A stretch of DNA of 46,703 bases, from NCBI GenBank assembly GCA_020431405.1, contig JAGQIK010000506.1:1-46703 (forward strand). Direction: 5' to 3'. Shown piece after piece: positions 23,642 through 32,066 of this stretch. A program made the translations under genes and the position numbers. The notes under the pieces are model-generated. The model was not told the origin of the DNA and made no database searches. It saw only the letters and a list, made by a program, of their open reading frames with translations. The DNA comes from Myxococcales bacterium. GTDB taxonomy: Bacteria > Myxococcota_A > Polyangia > GCA-2747355. The first letter of the stretch is position 1. Each line of letters starts with the position of its first letter.

Positions 23642-24688
23642 ATGCCCCGCGTCTCGGTCACGATCACGATCACGATCGCGGTCGCGCTGCTCACTGCGCT
23701 GCTCACTGCACCGGGTGCGGCGCGCGCCGAGAGCCGCGCCGGTTGGCTCAAGCGTGAAGCGCGCGTCGCGACGCAGGCCGCCGAGACCGAGCGCGCGATC
23801 CGCCTCTGGCGCGCCTACTCGCGCATCGACCGCAGCACGGCCGTGCTCAAGCAGCTCTCGCGCTTGCTCGAGGGCGCGGGCCGCGCCGAGGAGGCGGCGC
23901 TGGTGCTCGAAGAGGCCATCGCGCGCGGCAAGGGCGACGCCAGCGTGCAGGCGCAGCTGTCGCAGCTTCGCCGCAAGCGCTCCTCGGTGGCTTATCGATC
24001 GCGCGAGCGCGACCAGCGCCGCGAGACCAAGCTCGCCAAGCGTGCCTTCGCCAAAGGGCGCAAGCTCGGCCTCTCGGGCAAGCTGCGCCTCGGCTCGCGC
24101 TATCTCGAAGCCGCCGTCGTGCTCGACCCGCGCCTGCCCGGCATCTACCGCGTGCTCGGCGCCATCTACATCAAGATGGGCCGCAAGAAGGCCGGCTACT
24201 CGCACCTCGCGGACTACCTGCGCATGCGCCCTGGCGGCGTGCTGGCCAACAAGGCGCGCCGCATGCTGCGCGGCCGCGGCGTGCTCGGCAGCGTCCGTGC
24301 GATGTCGTCGTATTCGTGCAACCTGTGGGTCAACGGCGAGTGGCTGGGCATGCGTTCGCCCACCAAGCGCCTGACGCTGCCCGAAGGGACGTTCGTGCTG
24401 ACCTTCTCGTCGCCCAAGTTCCACGTACAGAAGAGCTACCGTGTCAACGTCAGCGCCGGAGAGACGACGACGGTACGATTCGATTTTGGTATCATCGACG
24501 TCGACCTCAAACCCTGGGGTCGCATTCGTGCAAATGGGCTGGACCTCGGCCTCTGGCCCAAGCTGGGACTGCCAGCGGGCACCTACAATCTGTTCGTGCA
24601 AAGTCACGATGGCAAACGCAGCGGTCGAGCTCGGTGGACGGTGCAGGCAGGGAAGTCACGTCGTCTGACGTGGAAGTCGCTGCGGTGA
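23642..24688 (+). CDS. Secreted TPR-PEGA protein
   Basis: A 348-residue exported protein. A signal peptide ends at about residue 29 (PGAARA). Helical TPR-like repeats follow (about 35-215), then a PEGA-type beta domain (about 222-285: CNLWVNGEWLG, LTLPEGTFVLTFSSPKFHVQKSY, VNVSAGETTTVRFDF) and a second similar beta segment to the end. PEGA domains are common in surface and secreted proteins of Myxococcota and often accompany Ser/Thr kinase or sensor genes. The ATG is 4 nt after the STAS gene's stop, so it belongs to the same operon. Probable periplasmic partner of the PDZ region of the upstream protein (inference). Confidence 0.7.
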   Translation: MPRVSVTITITIAVALLTALLTAPGAARAESRAGWLKREARVATQAAETERAIRLWRAYSRIDRSTAVLKQLSRLLEGAGRAEEAALVLEEAIARGKGDASVQAQLSQLRRKRSSVAYRSRERDQRRETKLAKRAFAKGRKLGLSGKLRLGSRYLEAAVVLDPRLPGIYRVLGAIYIKMGRKKAGYSHLADYLRMRPGGVLANKARRMLRGRGVLGSVRAMSSYSCNLWVNGEWLGMRSPTKRLTLPEGTFVLTFSSPKFHVQKSYRVNVSAGETTTVRFDFGIIDVDLKPWGRIRANGLDLGLWPKLGLPAGTYNLFVQSHDGKRSGRARWTVQAGKSRRLTWKSLR

Positions 24689-24736
24689 ACAGAGCGCCGA
24701 CTAGAAACAAGCGGGTCATAAGGATCGGAGGTTGAC

Positions 24737-27175
24737 GTGAGGCAATCGTTGCTTTGCGCCGTCTCGCTGCTGGTGATGCTGCCCTTCGTCGCGCCGACGG
24801 CGCGCGCGCAGCAGCGCCACTTGGGGCAGGGCAAGCACGAGCAGCTGCTGCGCGAGGGGCAGAAGGCCGAGCAGGCGGGTGACGAGGCGCGCGAGCGCAA
24901 GGACACCAGCGAGGCCAACAAGCACTACCGCAAGGCGATCACGCTCTACACGCAGGCATGGCAGGTCAAGGCGGACTATCTCCCCGTCTACGTGCGCCTG
25001 TCGCGCGTCTACCTGGTGATGTCCAAGCACCGCGCGGCGATGTCGGTGCTCAAGCGCGCGCTGCTCAAGTTTCCCGACAACATCGATCTCAAGGAGCAGC
25101 TCGCACTGCACCAGATCCTCGGCGGCTACAAGCGGCAGGGCATCGCCAACCTCGAAGAGGTCATCAAGAAGCGGCCCAACAAGCTGCCGCTGCTGGTCGA
25201 GCTGGCCAACCACTACCGCGACAGCAAGCAGCCCAAGAGGGCGGTGCCGGTGCTCGAGCGCATCCTCGCGCTCAGGCCGCGTGCCTACAACCGGCGCGTC
25301 GAGCTCGGACGCGCGCTGATCCAGCTGCGTCGCTACGACGACGCGCTGGCTTCGTTTCGCCAGGTGCCGGCGGGCAAGTTCTACCTGCCCGCGCGCGTGG
25401 GCGTCGCCGATCTGCTGCGCCGCCGCGGCGACGCCGAGAAGGCGCTCGCCATCTACAACGCCGTCGAGCACAAGCTGCCCGCGGGTCCCAAGCGCAAGCA
25501 CGTCGCGCTGGGCATCGCGCACAGCTTGCGCATGCTCGGCCGCCACGAAAAGGCGCTCGAGCGCTACATCGTCTACAACCAGCGCTCGCCTGGCGACTCG
25601 CGCGGCTTCTATGGCGCTGGCATGTCGCTGCTGGCCCAGGGGCGGCCCAAGCAGGCCGTCAAGCAGCTCGAATACGCCAACCAGCGCTACCCGGGATCGA
25701 CGCGCATCCTCTCGGCGCTGGCGCGCGGCTACCTCGCCGTGGGCAAGATCAAGGGCGCGATGGCGGTGCAGAAGCGCGCCGTCGCGCTGGCGCCCAAGGA
25801 CTGGCACCTGCATAGCGCCATGGGGCAGCTGCAGCGGCGCGCCGGCGACGTGCAGGGCGCGCTGTCGGTGCATCGCAAGCTGGCCTCCTCGCGCGCGTGG
25901 TCTGCCAAGATCGCAGCCGAGATCGGCCACGACTACTACTACCTCGGCAAGCTCAAGCAGGCGCGCGCCGCCTACAAGCGCGCGCTGTCGCGCAAGGGTC
26001 AGAGGCGTCACAAACGCGCCGCGCGCATCGGGCTGGTCTTGATCGGGCTGCGCGAGGCTGAAGCGCTGATCGGCAAGCGGCGTCTGCCGCAGGCCGAGGC
26101 GATGCTCGAGAAGCTGCTGCGACACAAGCAGCTCACCGGGCGGGTCTACGAAGTGCTGGCTGCCATCGCGCTCGAGCGCGGCAACGAAAAGCGCGCGCTG
26201 TCGCTGCTCGGCAAGGCGCGCGGCGGCACGGCGCTCGCCGCGCTGGTGCGCGCACACGCGGCGCTGCGCGCTGGCAAGGCGCCCGAGGCGATGAAGGCCT
26301 TGGCGACGATCAACCTCGGCGATCTGTCGTCGGCCTCGGCGCGCGTGGTGCTGCTGACGCGCGCTGCCGCCGAGATCGCCACCAAGCGCTACGACGACGC
26401 GATCCGCCGGCTCAAGGGGCTCAAGGGCAAGGCGCGTGCCGAGCTGCTCGCGTTCGCGCTGCTCGAGCGCGCCAACCAGCGCTATCGCGAACGCCGTCCG
26501 GCGCCGGCGCTCAACGACCTGACCGCCTTCGATCGCCTCAAGCGCCGCGCTTCGCGCGCCGAGAAGAAGCGCGTGGCGCTGCTGCGCTCGCTGGCGGCGG
26601 CGGAGACGGGCAACAAGGCGGCCGCGCTCAAGTCACTCAAGCGCTTCAAGCGCATGCGGCGGCCGGAGATCCTCGAGCCGCGCATGCGCTCGGGGCAGGC
26701 ACGCGCGCTGCTCGAGGCGTATATCTTGATGCGTGTCGGCGCCCACCAGCAGGCGATGAAGCTGGCCGGACGCTCGCTGCGCGGTCGCTCGCGCGGCGCC
26801 GCGCTGCCGATCTACCGCGCAGCGGCGGCGACGCTGGCCTACGGGTTCTTGGCCCGCGGCAACAGCAGGCAGGCCGGTCGCGCGCTGGCGGCGCTGCAGA
26901 AGCAGGTCAAGACCCTCAACGCCAAAGAGCAGCTGCTCGCCGCGTGCGTGGCGTACGCGCAGGGTCGCAAGAACGAGGCGCTCAAGTCGTTCCGCGCGCT
27001 GTCGGGCAAGCTGCCCGAGGCGCAGCTCGACCTCGGCATCTACTTCGACGAGGTCAAGCGCGACAAGAAGGCGGCCTTCAATCAGTACGTGGCGTACGTA
27101 CGCCGCAAGGGGCGCGTGGCGCTGCCGCGGGTCAGACGTTGGATCGAGATCAAACGCCGGGTGTTCAAGTTCTGA
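24737..27175 (+). CDS. Secreted TPR-repeat protein
   Basis: An 812-residue exported protein made almost wholly of tetratricopeptide repeats. The signal peptide ends PTARA-QQ. TPR units are obvious, for example HYRKAITLYTQAWQVKADYLPVYVRLS, YDDALASFRQVPAGKFYLPARVGVA and HEKALERYIVYNQRSPGD, continuing to the C-terminus. The GTG start is preceded by GGAGG with 5-nt spacing. It overlaps the PhnD-like gene (TGATG). A periplasmic scaffold is the likely role; the location inside a phosphatase/STAS operon suggests it holds a sensing complex together, which is inference. Confidence 0.78.
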   Translation: MRQSLLCAVSLLVMLPFVAPTARAQQRHLGQGKHEQLLREGQKAEQAGDEARERKDTSEANKHYRKAITLYTQAWQVKADYLPVYVRLSRVYLVMSKHRAAMSVLKRALLKFPDNIDLKEQLALHQILGGYKRQGIANLEEVIKKRPNKLPLLVELANHYRDSKQPKRAVPVLERILALRPRAYNRRVELGRALIQLRRYDDALASFRQVPAGKFYLPARVGVADLLRRRGDAEKALAIYNAVEHKLPAGPKRKHVALGIAHSLRMLGRHEKALERYIVYNQRSPGDSRGFYGAGMSLLAQGRPKQAVKQLEYANQRYPGSTRILSALARGYLAVGKIKGAMAVQKRAVALAPKDWHLHSAMGQLQRRAGDVQGALSVHRKLASSRAWSAKIAAEIGHDYYYLGKLKQARAAYKRALSRKGQRRHKRAARIGLVLIGLREAEALIGKRRLPQAEAMLEKLLRHKQLTGRVYEVLAAIALERGNEKRALSLLGKARGGTALAALVRAHAALRAGKAPEAMKALATINLGDLSSASARVVLLTRAAAEIATKRYDDAIRRLKGLKGKARAELLAFALLERANQRYRERRPAPALNDLTAFDRLKRRASRAEKKRVALLRSLAAAETGNKAAALKSLKRFKRMRRPEILEPRMRSGQARALLEAYILMRVGAHQQAMKLAGRSLRGRSRGAALPIYRAAAATLAYGFLARGNSRQAGRALAALQKQVKTLNAKEQLLAACVAYAQGRKNEALKSFRALSGKLPEAQLDLGIYFDEVKRDKKAAFNQYVAYVRRKGRVALPRVRRWIEIKRRVFKF

Positions 27176-28140
27176 TGGCGATGACGACGATGACGATGAC
27201 GAAGATGAAGCGATCTCTCCTCTCGCAACGCAGCCCGCGGCTGGCGTTCGCTCTGCTGCTGGCGTGCGCGTGCCTTTCGTCGGCACCGGCGGCGGCGCAG
27301 AAGCGGCTCAGCCTCGGTGTGTTCTTGCCCACCGTGCCGGGCGTCTCGCGCGCCGACCGCTTCGCCGCCGCGGGCCGACTGGCGACGTTTCTCGGCAAGC
27401 GCGTGGGCGTGACGGTGACCGGGCGCAGCTTCGCCGCGAGCAACCTGATCAAGCGCGGCACGGTGCAGATCGCGATCGTGCCGGCGCAGCTCGCCGCCGA
27501 GCGCGGCTGGACGGCCTTCGCCGCGCTTCGCCGCGGCGGCGGCGCGCGCGCGACGTGGGCAATCTACGCCAAAGGGGCCACACGGCTCACCGAGCTGGCC
27601 AACAAGACGGTGGCTGTCACGCGCGTGGGCGGCAAGGACAGCCGCTTTGTCACCAACGTGATGCTCGAGCGCGAGGTCGGCGCCGGCTACTTCAAGTGGG
27701 CGCGCTTCGTCGACTGGGACGCGACGATCAAGGCGGTGAGCTTCGGTCGCGCGCAGGCAGTGGTGGTCCGCTCCAACGCCAGCGTCAGCGGTCTGACGCG
27801 GGTCTTCACGTCGCGCGCGCTGCCCAACCCGGTGGCCGTGTTCGTCTCGCCGCTGCCCAAGGCGACGCGCGACAAGGTCGCCGCCGCGCTGCAGAGCTAT
27901 CCCGGCGGTTGGCTCGGATTCTCCGGCTTCACCAAGATCGGCGCTGCCACGATCCGCACGCTGCGTGGCCAGCTGCTCGCCGGGCGGCGCGGCAAGCGCG
28001 TCGTGGCGGCGCGGCCGGACGGCTTCGCGTTGCCCACGCGCGCGATCGTCGCCGCCGACGCGAGCGCGCCCAAGCCGCCTTCGGCGCTCGCCCTCGTCGA
28101 GCCGCCCAAGCTCAAGCCAGACGTGGCGGCCGAACGATGA
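27175..28140 (+). CDS. PhnD-like periplasmic solute-binding protein
   Basis: A 321-residue secreted protein of the phosphate/phosphonate-binding (PhnD-like) fold. The signal peptide ends SAPAAAQ. The mature start LSLGVFLPTVPGVSRADRFAAAGRLATFLGKRVGVTVTGRSF and the AIVPAQLAAERGW, NKTVAVTRVGGKDSRFVTNVMLE and VSFGRAQAVVVRSN segments match the two-lobe binding-protein pattern. The beginning has several in-frame ATGs in an ATGACG-type repeat (27175, 27181, 27190, 27196, 27205); the one at 27205 gives the cleanest signal peptide. No ABC permease or ATPase is nearby. The gene overlaps the HAMP-PP2C phosphatase by 4 nt, so it more likely presents a ligand to that sensor than feeds a transporter. Confidence 0.72.
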   Translation: MAMTTMTMTKMKRSLLSQRSPRLAFALLLACACLSSAPAAAQKRLSLGVFLPTVPGVSRADRFAAAGRLATFLGKRVGVTVTGRSFAASNLIKRGTVQIAIVPAQLAAERGWTAFAALRRGGGARATWAIYAKGATRLTELANKTVAVTRVGGKDSRFVTNVMLEREVGAGYFKWARFVDWDATIKAVSFGRAQAVVVRSNASVSGLTRVFTSRALPNPVAVFVSPLPKATRDKVAAALQSYPGGWLGFSGFTKIGAATIRTLRGQLLAGRRGKRVVAARPDGFALPTRAIVAADASAPKPPSALALVEPPKLKPDVAAER

Positions 28141-29750
28141 GCCAGGCTGTCGTCGCACCCGACGCCGAGACGCCACGGGCGCCCGCGCCGAGGCGCCGCT
28201 CGCTTTCGGTGCTGACCAAGATGATCCTCTACGCGGCGGCCCTCGTCGCCGTGGTCGTCGCGGCGGTGAGCACGCTCGATCTGGTCGAGCTGCTGCGCAC
28301 CTACGACGAGCGCGCCAAGGCGCAGGAGAAGCTCGGTACGGCGGCGATCCAGCGCGAAGGCCAGGCCACCGCGCGCGGCATGGCGGTCAGCCTCGCCCCC
28401 GCGCTGGGCGAGTTCAATACCAGCCTCATCGGCGAGGTCGTGCAGTCGACGACGCGCGACAACCGCTACGTGCTGCGCGTGCTGGTGGCCGAGACGGTCG
28501 AGACGCCGGGCAAGGTCGTGGCGCAGAGCGGATTCGCCGATCCCCCCAAGACCGTCAAGCTGCTCTCCAAGGGCCAAAAGCCGGCCGAGCCGAAGGAGAT
28601 CAAGACCAGCAAGGGGCGCGCGCTGCTGCTGGCGGTGCCGATCATCTACGGCGGCAAACGCGTGGGCGAAGTGCGTGTCGCGTACTCGCTCAACGAGCTG
28701 GACAAGCAGCTCGCGCGCATCCAGAGCCAGCGCGCCAAGGCCAAGCAGTCGGGCATTCTGCGCTCGGGTCTGGTCGGACTTTTGTGCGTGCTGTTCGGCC
28801 TGGTGCTCGCCATCGGGCAGGGGCTGCAGGTCTCGCGGCCCGTGCGCGCCCTGGCGCACGGCGCGACAGCGATCGCCGAGGGCAACCTCGGGGCGCGCGT
28901 CGAGGTCAAGTCGCGCGACGAGTTCGGCGCGCTCGGCGCGACATTCAACTTCATGGCCGAGCGTATCCAGGTGCTGCTGCGCGAGACCGCCGACAAGGTC
29001 ACGCTGCAAAACGAGATGGAGATCGCGCGCAACGTGCAGGACCTGCTGGTGGCGCCGCCCAAGCTGGTGCGCCACGGCGATCTGTCGCTGGCCGGCTTCT
29101 ACCAGCCGGCGAGCTTCTGCGGCGGCGACTTCTGGAACTACTTCAACATCGACGAGACCAAGACGCTGCTGGTCATCGGCGACGTCACCGGTCACGGCGT
29201 CTCTTCAGCGATGTTGACCGCTACCGCTAAGAGCTGCTGTGACACGCTGCAGGCCACGCTCGGCAGCAGCCTCGACATCTTGCAGCTGATGAAGACGCTC
29301 AACTTCGTCATCTTCCAGGCGGCCAAGCGCCACCTGCAGATGACGTGCTTCATCACGCTCTTCGATCAGGCCGAGCGCAAGATCGTCTACGCCAGCGCCG
29401 GTCACCCGATGCCGTACCTGTGCCGCAAGATGGACGACGGGCGCTATGACATCCGCACGCTGATCGCGCGCGGCAACCGCCTGGGCGACCTGCTCGAATG
29501 GGACTTCCCCGCCTACACGATGGACCTGCAGCGCGGCGACGTGCTGCTGTTCTTCACCGACGGCATCACCGAGGGCGAAAACCCGCTCGGCGAGCAGTGG
29601 GGTGAAAAACGGCTGCGTCGCGCCTTCCACCGCAACGCGGCGCTGGCGCCCGACGAGCTGCGCGATCTGCTCGTCAAGAACGCGTTCGAGTTCTATCGCG
29701 GCACGGCGCCCGACGACGATCTGACCGTGGTGGTGGCGCGCGCCGAGTAG
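28137..29750 (+). CDS. Membrane HAMP-SpoIIE (PP2C) serine phosphatase, RsbU-like
   Basis: A 537-residue sensor phosphatase. Transmembrane helix 1 (about 28-46), an extracytoplasmic sensor domain (47-205), helix 2 (207-229), HAMP (230-283), the RsbU/IcfG-type linker NEMEIARNVQDLL and a SpoIIE-type PP2C domain (315-536). All metal and catalytic motifs are intact: GGDF (D331), GDVTGHG (D349), ASAGHP, FFTDGITEG (D475) and PDDDLTVVVAR (D526-D528). Such enzymes dephosphorylate STAS anti-sigma antagonists in partner-switching circuits. It is the last gene of the operon, following the PhnD-like binding protein with a 4-nt overlap; STAS proteins are encoded in the same operon and just convergent to it. 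Confidence 0.9.
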   Translation: MSQAVVAPDAETPRAPAPRRRSLSVLTKMILYAAALVAVVVAAVSTLDLVELLRTYDERAKAQEKLGTAAIQREGQATARGMAVSLAPALGEFNTSLIGEVVQSTTRDNRYVLRVLVAETVETPGKVVAQSGFADPPKTVKLLSKGQKPAEPKEIKTSKGRALLLAVPIIYGGKRVGEVRVAYSLNELDKQLARIQSQRAKAKQSGILRSGLVGLLCVLFGLVLAIGQGLQVSRPVRALAHGATAIAEGNLGARVEVKSRDEFGALGATFNFMAERIQVLLRETADKVTLQNEMEIARNVQDLLVAPPKLVRHGDLSLAGFYQPASFCGGDFWNYFNIDETKTLLVIGDVTGHGVSSAMLTATAKSCCDTLQATLGSSLDILQLMKTLNFVIFQAAKRHLQMTCFITLFDQAERKIVYASAGHPMPYLCRKMDDGRYDIRTLIARGNRLGDLLEWDFPAYTMDLQRGDVLLFFTDGITEGENPLGEQWGEKRLRRAFHRNAALAPDELRDLLVKNAFEFYRGTAPDDDLTVVVARAE

Positions 29751-29764
29751 CGCGCCGCGCGCTA
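29748..29764. terminator. Hairpin spanning two convergent stop codons
   Basis: TAGCGCG-CCG-CGCGCTA is a perfect inverted repeat (7-bp arms, 3-nt loop) that contains the TAG stop of the PP2C phosphatase and the TAG stop of the convergent STAS gene. It could act as a compact bidirectional terminator. There is no T tract on either side, so it would not be a classic intrinsic terminator. Confidence 0.4.
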
Positions 29765-30295
29765 AGAGGCGCTGCCGAGGAACATGAAGTAGCGGTCGGG
29801 CAGATCGTCGAACTCGACCGACGCGCCGCAAGCATTGCACGTGTGGGCGTTGGCCGCGACGAGCGCCTCCGGCTCCGCGCCGGCGTTTTCGACGTCGATG
29901 GTCTCGACCTGCTCGGCCTCGCACGCAGGACAGGCATAGGGCGCCATCACCGAGGTGATGCGCGCGCTGCCGCGAAAGTTGTGCACGGTGTTGAGCTGCA
30001 CGACGATGGCGAGCGAGCAGCGCTGCAGCACGAGGTCTTCGACCGACTCGAGCTCGCGCATCATCAGGATCCAGTCGCGCACGCCGACCGAGTTGATGCG
30101 GCGCACGTCGCCCGCGTCGATGACGATGCGGCGCGCGCCGCTCTGCTTGAGCTCCTCGGCGAGGTCGAGCAGCGCGTTGCGCTCGTCGATGATCCCCGAG
30201 AGCTTCACCTCGAGCGTGTCGCCCCTGCGCTCGAGGGCGGCAGATACTTGCGGCTGGTCGGCCGTCATTCCGCCTGCAGCGTCGCCGCTTGCCAT
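29762..30295 (-). CDS. STAS-zinc-ribbon protein
   Basis: A 177-residue cytosolic protein: a STAS-like domain (about 15-118) then a zinc ribbon (C122/C125 and C153/C156) with the ending EFDDLPDRYFMFL. The same module occurs twice in the protein starting at 21478, where the linker and ending (VLAPYVCERCEA, VFDDDPARFFAYL) clearly match. The STAS phosphosite loop reads INSVGVRDW: Ser69 sits one position before the canonical phospho-Ser, which is Val here. It may therefore be a constitutively non-phosphorylated binding partner or use Ser69. It is downstream of the pseudokinase in a two-gene unit (27-nt gap). Confidence 0.78.
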   Translation of the reverse strand: MASGDAAGGMTADQPQVSAALERRGDTLEVKLSGIIDERNALLDLAEELKQSGARRIVIDAGDVRRINSVGVRDWILMMRELESVEDLVLQRCSLAIVVQLNTVHNFRGSARITSVMAPYACPACEAEQVETIDVENAGAEPEALVAANAHTCNACGASVEFDDLPDRYFMFLGSAS

Positions 30296-30322
30296 GACCC
30301 TAAACTCCCATACGCCGGGCCG

Positions 30323-31972
30323 TTACATCAACAGGTAGATGCCGATGACGGTCAGCAATGCCACGGCGCACGCGCCGAGGGCGATATAGAGCCACATACG
30401 GGCCGTACGATCGATTCGCGTCTGGGTCTTGGTGTTGCCGCTGGCGCCGGCGCGTGGCCGCTTGGGCAGCGGCGACACGACACTGCCGCTGACCTTGCGC
30501 ACGCTGGTGCTGATCGGCCGGCGTTGGCGCCGAACGTCGCGCGTGGTGAGCCGCATCAGACCGCCGCCGTGCGGCGCGGCGGTGACTTGTGTGCTGCTGG
30601 TGGTGGGTCGCCCGCGCGGCAGCGGGCGCGCCGCCGAGTGCGAGTCCTCGAGCGTGCTGATCTCCCGTGTAGGCACGCGGCGCATGCCGGTCTTTTCCTC
30701 GCGCGGCGGCAGCGGCGCGTCGGGATCGAGCGGTGCGGCGCGCACGCCCGAGCCGCCGCCCTCGCCCTCGGGGCCAGGGCTGCTGCCGCCGGCGGCGGTG
30801 GGCCGAGACGAGAGCCCGGGGCGTACGAGCGACTGAAAGCCGTCGAAAGCGACGGTGGGGGGCTCGCCGAGGTCCTCCCAGTCCACCGGCAGCACCGGCT
30901 GGTCCTCTTCGTCGCGCGGTCGCAGCGCCGCATCCGGCGAAGGCTTGGGCAGCACGGTGGCCCGATCGATGGCGTTCTCGACCGCGTCTTGCACCAGGCC
31001 GACCTTGGTGTCGGCGCCCATCACGTCCGAGGCTGACGAATCGGACGCGTCGTCGTCGTCGTCGCCGCTGTCGCCCGTCGAGCTGGCGCCGTCGCCACCG
31101 CTGCCGTCGTCGTCGTCGTCGCCGCCGCCGGCGTGGCGGGCGCGGATGCTGATCGGCGCCGCGGGCAGCGGCGTGAGGAAGTGCGAGAGGCTGGCGACCA
31201 GCGTCTCGGCCTCTTCCTCGTCTTCCTCGCCGCTGGTTACGCGCTGGGGCAGCGCTGGATCCGCGGCGGCGCGCTCGCGCTGGCGGGCGACCCAGCTGGC
31301 GACGGAGATCGGCTCGTCGAGCTCGGAGGAGAGGCGGCCGAGCGCACGCGCCAAGGCGGCGAAGTCGCCCTCGTCGTCGTCTTCGTCGGCATCTTCGTCG
31401 TCGCTGCCCGCGTCCTCGTCGAGCGCGAGGCGCCCGCGTTCGACGACATCGTCGAGCAGGAGGCGCAGCGTGCCGCCGGCACAGAGCCCCGAGAGCAGCC
31501 GCGCCACCGCCTGCAGCGTGGGCAGCGGCGCGCCGAGGCGTGCCCCCGCCAGCTTGACCTCGCCGCGCTGAGTCAGGCCGATCTCGGCGAGCGTCAGCTC
31601 GAACCCGATCTCGCCGCCGGCCACGTGGTTGAGCACGCTGCACAGCGCGTGTCCGACCTCGAGCACCACCGAATCGGGCAGCACCATCTCCGACGCGAGC
31701 GAAAGCAGCGGCTCGTGGTCGTCCAGCGCCACGTAGTAGCGGCCTTCGAGCAGGCCGTAGTCGACCACGCCGCGGGCGTTGGGATGCTCGAGCTGCTCGA
31801 GCGCTCGCGCCTGGGCGATCAGCGCGCTGGCGTCCTCGCGCTTGGCGATCGCCAGCTCCACGCGGCGGGTCGCGCCGTCGATCGCAGCGCGCGCCACCCA
31901 GCGCTGCACGTCGTCAGACTCGCTTAGCGGCTCGACGATCTGGTAGGGACCGAGTAGCTTCGGTCTTGCCAT
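30323..31972 (-). CDS. Tail-anchored pseudokinase (Hanks-type fold)
   Basis: A 549-residue protein. Residues 5-150 follow the Hanks kinase N- and C-lobe pattern (LLGPYQIVEPLSESDDVQRWVARA, ARALEQLEHPNARGVVDYG, GRYYVALDDHEPL, GEVKLAGARLG), but key residues are lost. The glycine loop is Ser/Glu/Asp rich, no HRD motif is present (FELTLAEIGL in its place) and DFG is replaced by AGA. It should be catalytically dead. Then come acidic and low-complexity stretches (poly-Asp at about 285-307), a Pro/Arg/Ser-rich linker and a single C-terminal transmembrane helix (526-548), giving a tail-anchored cytoplasmic protein. It forms an operon with the STAS-zinc-ribbon gene and is divergent from the HATPase gene. 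Confidence 0.72.
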   Translation of the reverse strand: MARPKLLGPYQIVEPLSESDDVQRWVARAAIDGATRRVELAIAKREDASALIAQARALEQLEHPNARGVVDYGLLEGRYYVALDDHEPLLSLASEMVLPDSVVLEVGHALCSVLNHVAGGEIGFELTLAEIGLTQRGEVKLAGARLGAPLPTLQAVARLLSGLCAGGTLRLLLDDVVERGRLALDEDAGSDDEDADEDDDEGDFAALARALGRLSSELDEPISVASWVARQRERAAADPALPQRVTSGEEDEEEAETLVASLSHFLTPLPAAPISIRARHAGGGDDDDDGSGGDGASSTGDSGDDDDDASDSSASDVMGADTKVGLVQDAVENAIDRATVLPKPSPDAALRPRDEEDQPVLPVDWEDLGEPPTVAFDGFQSLVRPGLSSRPTAAGGSSPGPEGEGGGSGVRAAPLDPDAPLPPREEKTGMRRVPTREISTLEDSHSAARPLPRGRPTTSSTQVTAAPHGGGLMRLTTRDVRRQRRPISTSVRKVSGSVVSPLPKRPRAGASGNTKTQTRIDRTARMWLYIALGACAVALLTVIGIYLLM

Positions 31973-32026
31973 CGTCTATCGCGAGCCTCCCGGCGCGCTC
32001 AGGCGCGCCAGACTGGGGAGATCAAG

Positions 32027-32032
32027 TATACT
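32027..32032 (+). promoter_or_regulatory. TATACT -10 element of the HATPase-tldE-tldD operon
   Basis: TATACT (5 of 6 to consensus) lies about 35 nt before the ATG at 32067 in the divergent interval between the pseudokinase and HATPase genes. No convincing -35 was found at 16-18 bp. Confidence 0.35.
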
Positions 32033-32066
32033 CTTGCGCTCGCAAAGGGCCAAAGACCTCAGCATC

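Noticed and set aside
21574-23751. 725-residue minus-strand frame opposite the STAS protein
   Set aside because: Composition is Arg/Ala/His-rich with no recognisable motif, typical of antisense frames in high-GC DNA; the plus strand encodes clear domains.
24716-26257. 513-residue minus-strand frame opposite the TPR gene
   Set aside because: Shadow frame; the plus strand has regular TPR repeats and a signal peptide.
27175-27210. ATGACG-type repeat as a regulatory element
   Set aside because: It is simply several in-frame start codons at the beginning of the PhnD-like gene; no structure or known motif is present.
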